DNA from: Psychromonas sp.
GTDB lineage: Bacteria > Pseudomonadota > Gammaproteobacteria > Enterobacterales > Psychromonadaceae
DNA length: 7,800 bases
Reading direction: 5' to 3'
NCBI GenBank assembly: GCA_023145575.1
Contig: JAGLDN010000155.1
Location: forward strand, 1-7,800
Shown here: positions 1 through 6,847 of the stretch, one piece after another
How positions within the stretch are numbered: position 1 is the stretch's first letter
How the letters are laid out: every line of letters begins with the position of its first letter
The notes under the pieces: generated by a model
Told to the model about the DNA's origin: nothing
The model's input: the letters and a program-made list of their open reading frames with translations, nothing else
The model's database searches: none
Made by a program: the position numbers and the translations under genes

Positions 1-39
1 GTGAATTTAGTTGACCACGTCACAGGTTTGAATTGGTCG

Positions 40-633
40 CTAGATAGTCGTTAGAATATTTTCGAGCATTGACTTAACCAGCATCATTTGTATATTAAAC
101 ACGACATCTTTGTTGTTTTTATTTTTTAGCAAGCTGACCTTCCTCGTACTTTTTTTACTTTATCCTTACTATTTCCAACCTTCTGTTTTTTTGATCTGTT
201 GCTCTGTTTCAACATTTTCTGAATTAACATGGATCATGATTTGCGCGTTTTAACATCAATCAGTGATAAGGTTTGAAAAGGATCCCAGGAACAGGTCGAG
301 AGTAAATTGAAGAAAAGAAACGGCCAATGTAAAGGTTTTCTTGCTCTATTTAGTTACTGTTGTTGCATCACCTGCCAGTAAAATTACATCATTAAAATCA
401 AGACCAAAGCGTTTGGCAATAGATCAATTATGCTCAACCCAATTAATATGGCTTTCAAAAAATCGCTGTAAAGCGCGGTAACTTCCAGCTTTTTCAGTCC
501 ATCGGTTAATGCTTAACAATGTGATGCGGCCTGTCATTGCTAGCATCGCTTGGCTAACAATAAGTAGTTGCTTATAAGTTTTTGAGTAAAGTCGTGGATG
601 AAAACAAGCAAGAATTGTGATAATTTCATTCAA
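40..633 (-). pseudogene. Decayed DDE-type transposase (IS4/IS701-like), 3' part degenerate and cut by window edge
   Basis: An insertion-sequence transposase that can no longer be made as one protein. Reading leftward from a TTG start at 631-633, the first 69 codons give a typical N-terminal part (AMLAMTGRITLL, RWTEKAGSYRALQRFF) before a TGA at 424-426. The same frame goes on with DVILLAGDATTVTK (ends at 349), which carries the AGD motif typical of the first catalytic Asp, then a TAG at 346-348. The frame shifts near 325 to GRFFSSIYSRPVPG, and again near 280 to FQTLSLIDVKTRKS, followed by a TGA at 234-236 and a Lys-rich linker. A third shift near 130 leads to DVVLNIQMMLVKSMLENIL and a TAG at 40-42. 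Ordered pieces of one protein in different frames, separated by stops, show an old inactive copy. The C-terminal catalytic part is off the left edge or lost. The exact IS family is inferred from remembered motifs. Confidence 0.8.
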
Positions 634-832
634 AAGCAGTTGTTCCTAAGATCTGTTTGTCAGAATTACATATTTTGCCAACTGCTCACTTTTCTGTTAC
701 AAAAAAATTTCCCTCATTTTGGCGAAGGTATTGAGAGTAACTAAGCTTCAATTTTATGCCTCGAACTTCGGCTCAATTAGCTTTGCTGACGTTGCATTTC
801 GAAGGAAGATGGGAATATTAAGAACAAATTAA
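634..832. other. Gene-free stretch upstream of the transposase remnant
   Basis: No convincing gene. This is probably the 5' non-coding end of the dead insertion sequence plus the region downstream of gcvP. A 22-residue plus-strand frame starting with ATG at 756 and a longer frame lacking ATG (about 650-830) were seen, but neither has a good ribosome binding site or a recognisable motif. CGAA-C-TTCG at 762-770 is a tiny palindrome. No terminal inverted repeat of the insertion sequence can be fixed because its other end is not in the window. Confidence 0.5.
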
Positions 833-868
833 TTAATAGATCTACTTAATACAAAGAAGATCTATTAA
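833..868 (-). terminator. Candidate gcvP terminator: perfect 11-bp inverted repeat
   Basis: TTAATAGATCT (833-843) pairs perfectly with AGATCTATTAA (858-868) around a 14-nt loop. On the minus strand the hairpin begins about 50 nt after the gcvP stop and is followed by TTAATTTG, a poor U tract. A second smaller repeat, TTTAGTA/TACTAAA (870-876 and 882-888), lies just before it. The position suits a terminator, but the stem is A+T-rich, so it could be weak or a protein binding site. Confidence 0.4.
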
Positions 869-918
869 ATTTAGTAAATTATACTAAAAATTTATCTATC
901 CCTATGTTATTAAAATAA

Positions 919-3816
919 TTATTCTTCATCAATATAGCTATCAATATTTGGACATGAGCAGAACAAGTTTCTGTCGCCATATACATTATCAACCCTGTTT
1001 ACACTTGGCCAATATTTTGTTTGTTTCGTTTTTTTTGTTGGAAAGCAAGCTAATTCGCGTGAATAGCAATGCGACCAATCTGCCGCCATTAAGTCGGTTT
1101 GTGTATGTGGCGCATTGACTAATGGGTTGTCTTCAAGTGTCCACTCACCCTCTTGTATTTTTGTAATTTCAAAGCGAATTGCAATCATCGAATCACAGAA
1201 ACGATCAATTTCAGCGAGATCTTCTGATTCAGTCGGTTCAATCATTAATGTGCCTGCGACAGGAAATGACATTGTCGGTGCATGAAATCCATAATCCATT
1301 AAACGTTTAGAAATATCTTCTTCTGAAATGCCACTCGTGGCTTTTAATGGTCGCAAGTCAATAATACATTCATGTGCAACACGGCCTTGTTTTCCTCGAT
1401 ATAAAACAGGATAGTATAATCGTAAGCGTTCCATAAGATAATTTGCATTTAATATTGCTAATTGAGTTGCTTGTGTTAATCCTCCTTTACCCATCAGTGC
1501 TATATAAGCATATGTTATTGGTAAAATTGATGCAGATCCTAAATTTGCGGCAGAAACAGCAAAGTTATGCTCTTGCTCATTTTTCTGGCTAGGTGAATTA
1601 CTACCATGACCTGGTAAGAAAGGAGTAAGGTGAGATTTCACACCAATGGGTCCCACACCAGGGCCACCGCCTCCGTGAGGAATCGCAAAGGTTTTGTGTA
1701 AATTGAGGTGTGAAACATCTGAGCCAATAAAGCCTGGATTTGTTAAACCGATTTGTGCATTCATGTTTGCACCATCGAGGTAAACCTGTCCACCTGCTTC
1801 ATGGATCCAATCACAAATATCATTGATCGATTCTTCATAAACACCAAAGGTTGATGGGTATGTGATCATGATTGCTGAGAGATTTTCACGATTTTTTGCG
1901 ATTTTTTCTTTTAAATCTTCATGATCAATATTACCCTTATCATCACAAGTAACAACTACAATTTTCATGGAAAGCATTGATGCAGAGGCTGGATTTGTAC
2001 CATGTGCAGAGCTTGGGATCAAACAAATATTGCGGTGATGATCGCCATTACTTTGATGATAGCGTTGAATTGCGATCAACCCTGCATATTCACCTGATGC
2101 GCCAGAATTTGGTTGGAATGAAAATGCATCATAGCCAGTTATAGCGCATAGCATTTTAGATAATTCATTAGCGAGGATCTGATAGCCTTTTGTTTGTTCA
2201 ATGGGTGCAAAAGGGTGCATCTGTGCAAATTCAGGCCATCCAACGGGAATGAGTTCGGCAACGGCATTGAGTTTCATCGTACAACTGCCCAGTGGTATCA
2301 TGCCATGTGTTAATGAAAAATCTTTATTTTCAAGTTGTTTCATGTAGCGCATCATTTGCGTTTCACTGTGATGTTCACTAAAAACAGGGTGGGTTAAATA
2401 TGCACTAGTACGTTGGCATGCGACAGGTATTGCGGCGAATTCATCTTTTTCAATTTCAACACTCAACGCATCGATATCAGTTTTTTTATCAAGAATGACA
2501 TAAAACAGTTCATTAACATCTTGAGTAGATGTCGTTTCATCTAAACTAATACCAAGTTGTGTGTCACTGACGCGGCGAAAATTAAGCCCTGCATAGATCG
2601 CTCGTTTATAAATTTCATCTGTCTTGTCACCAAAGTTAATTGTAATTGTATCAAAAAAGGTTTGATTAGATAATGTTAAACCAGCATTTATTAACCCTTT
2701 GGCAAGTATAGCACTCAGGTGATGAACACGCCGTCCAATTTTTTTCAGACCTTTGGGTCCATGATGTAGTGCGTAAAATGCGGACATATTTGCAAGTAGG
2801 GCTTGGGCAGTACAAATGTTTGATGTTGCTCTTTCACGACGGATATGTTGTTCTCTCGTTTGCATTGCCATGCGCAAGGCTCGATTTCCTTTACTGTCGA
2901 TTGACACGCCAATAATTCGGCCAGGCATCGATCGTTTATATTTATCTTTGGTTGCCATAAATGCGGCATGTGGGCCGCCAAACCCCATTGGTATACCAAA
3001 GCGCTGTGTATTACCAATGACAATATCGGCATCCATTTCACCTGGTGCTTTGAGCAGTGTTAATGCAAGTAAATCACTTGCGACACAGACAAGTGTGTTT
3101 TTAGCATGTGCTTTTTTAATGACGTCCGTTAAATCAGAAATTTCACCCGTTGAACCTGGGTATTGTAACAGTGCCCCAAATACATGATGAGCCTCGAGTT
3201 CATCAATCGTACCAAGGATAATGTCATAGCCAAAAAATTGCGCACGCGTTCGCACAACATCAATGGTTTGAGGGTGAATATTGGTTGATACAAAAAAGTT
3301 GTTGCTTTTATTTTTTCCGCATCTGCGACATAGCGTCATGGCTTCTGCGGCGGCGGTTGCTTCATCGAGTAATGAAGCATTAGCAATATCCATTGCGGTT
3401 AAATCAATGATCATTTGTTGATAGTTTAACAATGATTCAAGTCTGCCTTGAGATATTTCAGGCTGATAAGGTGTATAAGCGGTGTACCAACCTGGATTTT
3501 CAAATACATGTCGTAAGATAACATTGGGTGTGTCTGTCTTGTAATAACCTTGTCCAATATAGCTTTTATATATATGATTTTTCTTTGCTATTTTCTTTAG
3601 CGCACAAAGCATGTGGTTTTCGCTCAATCCAGGAGATAATGCTAATGCTTCATTAAGGCGGATCTTCTCTGGGACAGTTTGTTCCATTAATTGCTCAAGG
3701 TTGTCAATACCAAGCATAGTTAACATTATCTGTTGTTCTGCTGGAGACGGGCCGTTATGCCGTGCTATAAAATCATTTTCATTATTAAGCTTTCTTAAAA
3801 GTGATGATGTATTCAT
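919..3816 (-). CDS. gcvP: Glycine dehydrogenase (decarboxylating), P protein of the glycine cleavage system
   Basis: PLP enzyme that decarboxylates glycine and passes the aminomethyl group to the lipoyl arm of GcvH in the cytoplasm. The 965 residues match the usual single-chain bacterial P protein (about 950-970) and join the two halves that are separate subunits in some bacteria. N-terminal half: FIARHNGPS near residue 16, then YIGQGYY, ENPGWYTAYTPYQPEISQGR and LLDEATAAAEAM. C-terminal half: THGMIPLGSCTMKLNA near residue 510, SFQPNSGASGEYAG, SSAHGTNPASA, and the cofactor site HLNLHKTF with Lys708 as the expected PLP lysine, followed by the Gly-rich loop HGGGGPGVGP. The C terminus has the family ending VYGDRNLFCSCP. 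The ATG at 3814-3816 has AGGA (3825-3828) eight bases upstream, and homology begins right after it. The gene is intact. It lies downstream of gcvH on the same strand but 666 bp away, and has a promoter of its own. Confidence 0.98.
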   Translation of the reverse strand: MNTSSLLRKLNNENDFIARHNGPSPAEQQIMLTMLGIDNLEQLMEQTVPEKIRLNEALALSPGLSENHMLCALKKIAKKNHIYKSYIGQGYYKTDTPNVILRHVFENPGWYTAYTPYQPEISQGRLESLLNYQQMIIDLTAMDIANASLLDEATAAAEAMTLCRRCGKNKSNNFFVSTNIHPQTIDVVRTRAQFFGYDIILGTIDELEAHHVFGALLQYPGSTGEISDLTDVIKKAHAKNTLVCVASDLLALTLLKAPGEMDADIVIGNTQRFGIPMGFGGPHAAFMATKDKYKRSMPGRIIGVSIDSKGNRALRMAMQTREQHIRRERATSNICTAQALLANMSAFYALHHGPKGLKKIGRRVHHLSAILAKGLINAGLTLSNQTFFDTITINFGDKTDEIYKRAIYAGLNFRRVSDTQLGISLDETTSTQDVNELFYVILDKKTDIDALSVEIEKDEFAAIPVACQRTSAYLTHPVFSEHHSETQMMRYMKQLENKDFSLTHGMIPLGSCTMKLNAVAELIPVGWPEFAQMHPFAPIEQTKGYQILANELSKMLCAITGYDAFSFQPNSGASGEYAGLIAIQRYHQSNGDHHRNICLIPSSAHGTNPASASMLSMKIVVVTCDDKGNIDHEDLKEKIAKNRENLSAIMITYPSTFGVYEESINDICDWIHEAGGQVYLDGANMNAQIGLTNPGFIGSDVSHLNLHKTFAIPHGGGGPGVGPIGVKSHLTPFLPGHGSNSPSQKNEQEHNFAVSAANLGSASILPITYAYIALMGKGGLTQATQLAILNANYLMERLRLYYPVLYRGKQGRVAHECIIDLRPLKATSGISEEDISKRLMDYGFHAPTMSFPVAGTLMIEPTESEDLAEIDRFCDSMIAIRFEITKIQEGEWTLEDNPLVNAPHTQTDLMAADWSHCYSRELACFPTKKTKQTKYWPSVNRVDNVYGDRNLFCSCPNIDSYIDEE

Positions 3817-3847
3817 TTTCGATATCCTGTGGAGATAATATCCATTT

Positions 3848-3876
3848 AATATAGGTATATAACAAATGACAGTAAA
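3848..3876 (-). promoter_or_regulatory. Predicted sigma70-type promoter of gcvP
   Basis: On the minus strand, TTTACT (3871-3876, 4/6 to TTGACA) is separated by exactly 17 bases from TATATT (3848-3853, 5/6 to TATAAT). Transcription would start near 3841, leaving a leader of about 25 nt with the AGGA ribosome binding site. This would let gcvP be transcribed independently of gcvH. The match is to consensus only; in AT-rich DNA such pairs also arise by chance. Confidence 0.5.
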
Positions 3877-4120
3877 CAGCTTTTTAATCAGATTGGTAAA
3901 AAAGAGTTGCTGCTCTGGGAATTTTATAAAGTAGCAACGATAAAAGCCTACAATTTAATTGCATCGATAGATTAATAACGTAGTTAATAAATAAAAAAAC
4001 AGTAATTTAAACCTCGAATTCATTCATTTTTTTGTAATATTTATAAATTAAATGTATGTCGTGTTACAAAATTAAAACAGCCTGTGATCTGCTTGATTTA
4101 AAATATTATTGATGATGTTT
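3877..4120. other. Gene-free spacer upstream of the gcvP promoter, with two inverted repeats
   Basis: No open frame of note. It holds two inverted repeats. GTTGCTGC (3906-3913) against GTAGCAAC (3931-3938) pairs at 7 of 8 positions. TTTTGTAA (4030-4037) against TTACAAAA (4064-4071) is perfect over 8 bp with a 26-nt spacer. Neither is followed by a U tract on either strand. They may be regulatory or chance; their function is unknown. Confidence 0.4.
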
Positions 4121-4474
4121 ATACCCATGTGACGTAAAGGTGAAAAGTCAGCAAACCAAATTGTACCAAACAACGAGACATAAAATATTCCTCTCGATGA
4201 TTAACTACTTTTAATCACCTAATGTCGAATTAAAATAAAGACTTCAATTTTTAAGTCATTGCAGTAAACCGAGATTTTATAATAACCTACGATTGTTGAA
4301 ATTTGTAAAGCCGCGTACTCTGTTATTCTATAAAAATGGTTACATTGATGTGTAAGAATTGAAAGAAAGTAATCAATCATTAATTGTCAGCTTGTCATTG
4401 ATATGTCCTATGTTATGCATTATTTTGATTATTGTATTCGTACATGATGCTGCATCTTGAGATAACATGAGTAT
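4121..4474 (+). repeat. MITE-like repeat element, copy A (354 bp)
   Basis: Bounded by imperfect terminal inverted repeats. The left end begins ATACCCATGTGACGTAAAGG (4121) and the right end, read on the minus strand from 4474, begins ATACTCATGTTATCTCAAGA; 16 of 22 terminal positions agree. Its whole length aligns with copy B at 6433-6835 in reverse orientation. The first 31 bases match the inverted end of copy B at 27 positions. TTAATCACCTAAT (4211-4223) is identical in both, and 4368-4396 matches B 6547-6575 reversed at 25 of 29. It starts 8 bp past the gcvH stop codon and fills much of the gcvH-gcvP gap. No transposase is encoded and no clear target-site duplication is seen. The element is inferred from this internal comparison, not from a known family name. 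The strand is arbitrary. Confidence 0.72.
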
Positions 4475-4482
4475 ATAGGATC

Positions 4483-4854
4483 TTAATATGTTTTTTTATA
4501 TTCATCAAAAGACATTAATGCGTCTAATTCACAAGGATCAGAAAGATTAATTTTAGCAATCCAACCACCTTCATAAGGCGCTTCATTGATAAGCTCTGGT
4601 GTGTCTTCAAGCACCTCATTTATTGCAATTATCTCACCCGATACAGGCGCATAAATATCAGAGGCGGCTTTAACTGATTCAAGCAATGAAAACGATTTAC
4701 CTGATTCTGTTTTCTCACCAATCGCAGGTAAATCTATAAAAACGACATCACCTAGTAATGACTGTGCTTGTTCCGAAATTCCAACTGTAACTGTGCCATC
4801 CGCGTTATCTAGCACCCACTCATGATTTTTTGTAAATAATAATGACGTTTCCAT
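4483..4854 (-). CDS. gcvH: Glycine cleavage system H protein (lipoyl carrier)
   Basis: Small cytoplasmic carrier whose lipoyl-lysine arm takes the aminomethyl group from GcvP, presents it to GcvT, and is reoxidised by the L protein. The 123 residues are close to the usual length (about 125-130). Features in order: TKNHEWV near residue 9, the hallmark VTVGISEQAQSLLGDVVFIDLP, and LLESVKAASDIYAPVSGEI with Lys62 as the predicted lipoylation site in the standard ESVKAASD context. The segment ending GGWIAKI is the conserved C-terminal part. The ATG at 4852-4854 has AGGAG five bases upstream. It is divergent from gcvT across 311 bp and leads toward gcvP, but repeat element A starts almost at its stop codon and separates the two. 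No strong intrinsic terminator follows it, so some read-through to gcvP remains possible. Confidence 0.97.
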   Translation of the reverse strand: METSLLFTKNHEWVLDNADGTVTVGISEQAQSLLGDVVFIDLPAIGEKTESGKSFSLLESVKAASDIYAPVSGEIIAINEVLEDTPELINEAPYEGGWIAKINLSDPCELDALMSFDEYKKTY

Positions 4855-4952
4855 TCTAACTCCTATTTTAGATTAATCAAGTCTTGATGATGCCAGTGTA
4901 ATACTATCATTTTAAATATATATTTATAATATATGCGTGGTATGATACCTTT

Positions 4953-4975
4953 CTGTGTAAAAATCATTTACACAG
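4953..4975. promoter_or_regulatory. Operator-like perfect inverted repeat between gcvH and gcvT
   Basis: CTGTGTAAA and TTTACACAG form a perfect 9-bp inverted repeat with a 5-nt centre (AATCA). No U tract follows on either strand, so a terminator is unlikely. It lies about 100 bp upstream of the gcvH start and about 190 bp upstream of the gcvT start. Its inner half-sites TGTAAA/TTTACA equal those of the TyrR box, but that box has a 6-nt spacer and this one has 5. A dimeric regulator is the natural reading; which one is unknown. Confidence 0.5.
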
Positions 4976-5097
4976 TTAAAAAATTTACTGGGCTATTTGT
5001 GTATTTATTACAAAAATAAGTAATTACTCATCAAAAAAGTCATTTTATCATTAAAAGCGTGATAATAGACAGAGTATATTATAATTGAAAGAAAAGA

Positions 5098-5127
5098 TTG
5101 TCACAAATAAAATTTTGGCATTATAGT
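5098..5127 (+). promoter_or_regulatory. Predicted sigma70-type promoter of gcvT
   Basis: TTGTCA (5098-5103, 5/6) and TATAGT (5122-5127, 5/6) are separated by 18 bases. Initiation near 5134 would give a leader of about 32 nt ending in a strong AAGGGGA ribosome binding site (5151-5157). That leader is too short to hold a riboswitch. Confidence 0.55.
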
Positions 5128-5165
5128 TACATGTTAATTAAGCTTTATTTAAGGGGATGGATTAA

Positions 5166-6284
5166 ATGTCAGAAAAACTAAGGATTACGCCACTTCATTC
5201 ATTGCATATTGAAAGGGGCGCAAAAATCGTACCATTTGCTGGTTATGAAATGGCTTTACAATATAAATTAGGCGTAAAAAAAGAACATCTACATTGTCGT
5301 GCTAAAGCAGGTTTGTTTGATGTGTCGCATATGGGCCAAATGCGATTATCGGGAGAGAATGCTGCAAAAGCACTCGAAGCTCTAGCGCCTGTTGATATTA
5401 TAGATTTACCAGTTGCAAAGCAGCGTTATGCATTTTTTACTAATGAGCAAGGCGGGATCAATGATGATTTTATGGTTGCAAATTTTGACGACCATTTATT
5501 TATGGTTGTAAACGCTGCGTGTAAACAAGCAGATATTGATCATATTAAAACTCATATTCCAGAAGATGTAACCTTAGAAGTTATTGAAGATCGTGCATTA
5601 TTAGCACTTCAAGGTCCTAAAGCGCTTGATGTATTATCAGCGCTCAACTCATCTGTCGTCAATATGGTCTTTATGGATTCATTTAAACTCAACTTGCTCG
5701 ACGTTGAATGTTATATAAGCCGTTCTGGTTATACGGGAGAAGATGGTTTTGAAATATCAGTGCCGAATGATTTAGCGGAAAAACTTGCACGAGAATTATT
5801 AAAACACAAAGATGTTGAATTAATCGGATTAGGGGCGCGTGATTCATTACGTTTAGAATCTGGGTTGTGTCTTTATGGGAAGGATATCGATAAAACAACC
5901 ACACCCGTTGAAGCAAGCTTATTATGGGGGATTAGCAAGGTACGCCTTGAATCAAACGAACGAGCTGGCGGATTTATCGGCAGTGATATTATTCTAGAAC
6001 AAATCAAAACAAAAAATGTGCTACGTAAACGAATTGGGCTGGTAGGAGACACAAAAGCACCAGTACGTGAGGGGGTTAAACTTTTTGACGGAGAAAATAA
6101 TGAAGTTGGCATCGTAACGAGTGGTGTATTCGGTCCTACAAAAGGTATGCCTGTTGCTATGGCATATATTAATTCGGCACTTGCGGTTATCGGGGAAAAG
6201 ATTTTTGCTGAGGTGCGAGGAAAAAAATTACCAATGACTATTGAAAAAATGCCCTTTGTATCACAAAAGTATTTTAGAGGTTAA
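5166..6284 (+). CDS. gcvT: Aminomethyltransferase, T protein of the glycine cleavage system
   Basis: Tetrahydrofolate-dependent enzyme that releases NH3 from the aminomethyl-lipoyl arm of GcvH and forms 5,10-methylene-tetrahydrofolate. The 372 residues fit the family (about 360-380). Motifs in order: TPLHSLHIERGAKIVPFAGY at the N terminus, KAGLFDVSHMGQ near 48, GGINDDF with the conserved Asp pair 100-101 (catalytic aspartate of the family), VVNAACK, LALQGPKA near 146, SRSGYTGEDGFE with Glu192, and GARDSLRLESGLCLYG with Arg225, expected at the folate site. The C-terminal barrel domain ends with TSGVFGPTKGMPVAMAYI. The ATG follows AAGGGGA by 8 bases; an ATG at 5157 runs into a stop at once. The HSLHIERGAK and LGVKKEHLHCRAKAG segments look more like the alphaproteobacterial/Pseudomonas form than the E. 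coli form. It is transcribed away from gcvH-gcvP, unlike the classic gcvTHP operon. Confidence 0.96.
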   Translation: MSEKLRITPLHSLHIERGAKIVPFAGYEMALQYKLGVKKEHLHCRAKAGLFDVSHMGQMRLSGENAAKALEALAPVDIIDLPVAKQRYAFFTNEQGGINDDFMVANFDDHLFMVVNAACKQADIDHIKTHIPEDVTLEVIEDRALLALQGPKALDVLSALNSSVVNMVFMDSFKLNLLDVECYISRSGYTGEDGFEISVPNDLAEKLARELLKHKDVELIGLGARDSLRLESGLCLYGKDIDKTTTPVEASLLWGISKVRLESNERAGGFIGSDIILEQIKTKNVLRKRIGLVGDTKAPVREGVKLFDGENNEVGIVTSGVFGPTKGMPVAMAYINSALAVIGEKIFAEVRGKKLPMTIEKMPFVSQKYFRG

Positions 6285-6338
6285 TACTGATAATGCTAAT
6301 AGTAAGGCATAAATATTAGGAAGAAAATAAGTTAATTC

Positions 6339-6368
6339 AAGGCAAATGCGGCTACGATTGCCTTTATT
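6339..6368 (+). terminator. Candidate intrinsic terminator of gcvT
   Basis: AAGGCAA (6339-6345) pairs perfectly with TTGCCTT (6358-6364) over a 12-nt loop and is followed by TATT. It begins about 55 nt after the gcvT stop. The 7-bp stem and short U-rich tail make it moderate at best. Confidence 0.45.
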
Positions 6369-6522
6369 AACGTAATTAATCCTTTAATGGTATGTCTTTT
6401 TGCATCATAGTTCTCACCCTATGTAATGATGCATACCCAAGTGAGGTAAATATGTTACATCATTCGCGTACTAAATGATCAAAAATATGGCGTAACATTT
6501 CACCTATCATCGGTTATCTGAC

Positions 6523-6552
6523 CTTGTCGTTTGCCTGCGAATGAACGACAAG
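6523..6552. repeat. Inverted repeat inside element B
   Basis: CTTGTCGTT (6523-6531) and AACGACAAG (6544-6552) form a perfect 9-bp stem with a 12-nt loop. The left arm lies in the segment missing from copy A, while the right arm is partly shared with it (GACAAG). No U tract follows on either strand. Confidence 0.55.
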
Positions 6553-6577
6553 ATGTTAATTATTGATTGATTACTCA

Positions 6578-6636
6578 CTTTTCGATTGTTGATCGAAAGG
6601 CTACCATTTTTCAAAATAAATCAAGTTTTGGTAGCC
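6578..6636. repeat. Two adjoining inverted repeats inside element B
   Basis: CTTTTCGAT (6578-6586) pairs with ATCGAAAGG (6592-6600) over a 5-nt loop, with one wobble pair. Sharing the last two bases, GGCTACCA (6599-6606) pairs perfectly with TGGTAGCC (6629-6636) over 22 nt. The two hairpins compete for the GG at 6599-6600. Copy A keeps only part of these stems (AACCATTTTT is shared), so the pairing is not clearly conserved. Confidence 0.5.
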
Positions 6637-6847
6637 ACGGGTTTGTCTACTTTCACCAATAACCAACGTCATAAAATCACTATATCTATATAGAACAATT
6701 AGTTAAGTTTTAAAATCTTCCTTTTAATGCTATATTAGGTGATTAACGCAGTTTATCATCGACAGGCTGATTTAATGCCTCGCATATTGCCACGATCTGC
6801 GGTACTGACTTTTCATCTTCAGGTAACATGGGTATTAAGGAGTTAAA

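Larger units (their letters stand above)
4855..5165. promoter_or_regulatory. Divergent gcvH / gcvT regulatory region
   Basis: A 311-bp AT-rich stretch between the two divergent starts. It contains an operator-like palindrome (4953-4975), the 11-bp palindrome GGTAT-G-ATACC (4939-4949), the 13-bp palindrome ATCAAG-T-CTTGAT (4876-4888, in the gcvH leader) and the gcvT promoter (5098-5127). On the gcvH side several TATA-like hexamers occur at about 4905-4935, but no -35/-10 pair stands out. The conserved blocks of a glycine riboswitch were looked for and are not present. Confidence 0.6.
6433..6835 (-). repeat. MITE-like repeat element, copy B (403 bp)
   Basis: Second copy of the element, inverted relative to copy A (4121-4474). 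The left end begins ATACCCAAGTGAGGTAAATA (6433); the right end, read on the minus strand from 6835, begins ATACCCATGTTACCTGAAGA. The two agree at 16 of 22 positions. Collinear similarity with copy A runs through the interior, for example ATTAGGTGATTAA (6734-6746) and the 6547-6575 block. It is 49 bp longer than A, mostly from about 37 extra bases near 6508-6545 that form one arm of a hairpin. The short minus-strand frames inside it (28 codons from 6829, 23 codons from 6672) are interrupted or absent in copy A, so they do not look coding. It ends 12 bp before the dehydrogenase ATG. No target-site duplication is obvious. Confidence 0.72.

Noticed and set aside
2816..3187. Long plus-strand open frame opposite gcvP
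   Set aside because: It is the antisense shadow of the highly conserved gcvP reading frame, with no motif or initiation signal of its own. Other overlapping frames in gcvP, gcvT and the dehydrogenase gene were dropped for the same reason.
4119..4181. 20-codon minus-strand frame with a strong AGAGGAA ribosome binding site inside element A
   Set aside because: It overlaps the terminal repeat, is not preserved in copy B, and has no recognisable sequence; an SD-like match next to an ATG is likely by chance.
4240..4257. GACTT/AAGTC hairpin followed by T-rich sequence on the minus strand, as a gcvH terminator
   Set aside because: Only a 5-bp stem, inside the repeat element and over 200 nt from the gcvH stop; too weak to call.
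4855..5165. Possible glycine riboswitch upstream of gcvT or gcvH
   Set aside because: The G-rich conserved core blocks and the paired tandem aptamers are absent, the region is strongly AT-rich, and the predicted gcvT leader is only about 32 nt.
6601..6672. 23-codon minus-strand frame inside element B
   Set aside because: No ribosome binding site and no counterpart in copy A; it mostly follows the inverted repeat at 6599-6636.
6743..6829. 28-codon minus-strand frame at the right end of element B
   Set aside because: The matching position in copy A has a stop immediately after the ATG, so coding is not conserved between copies.
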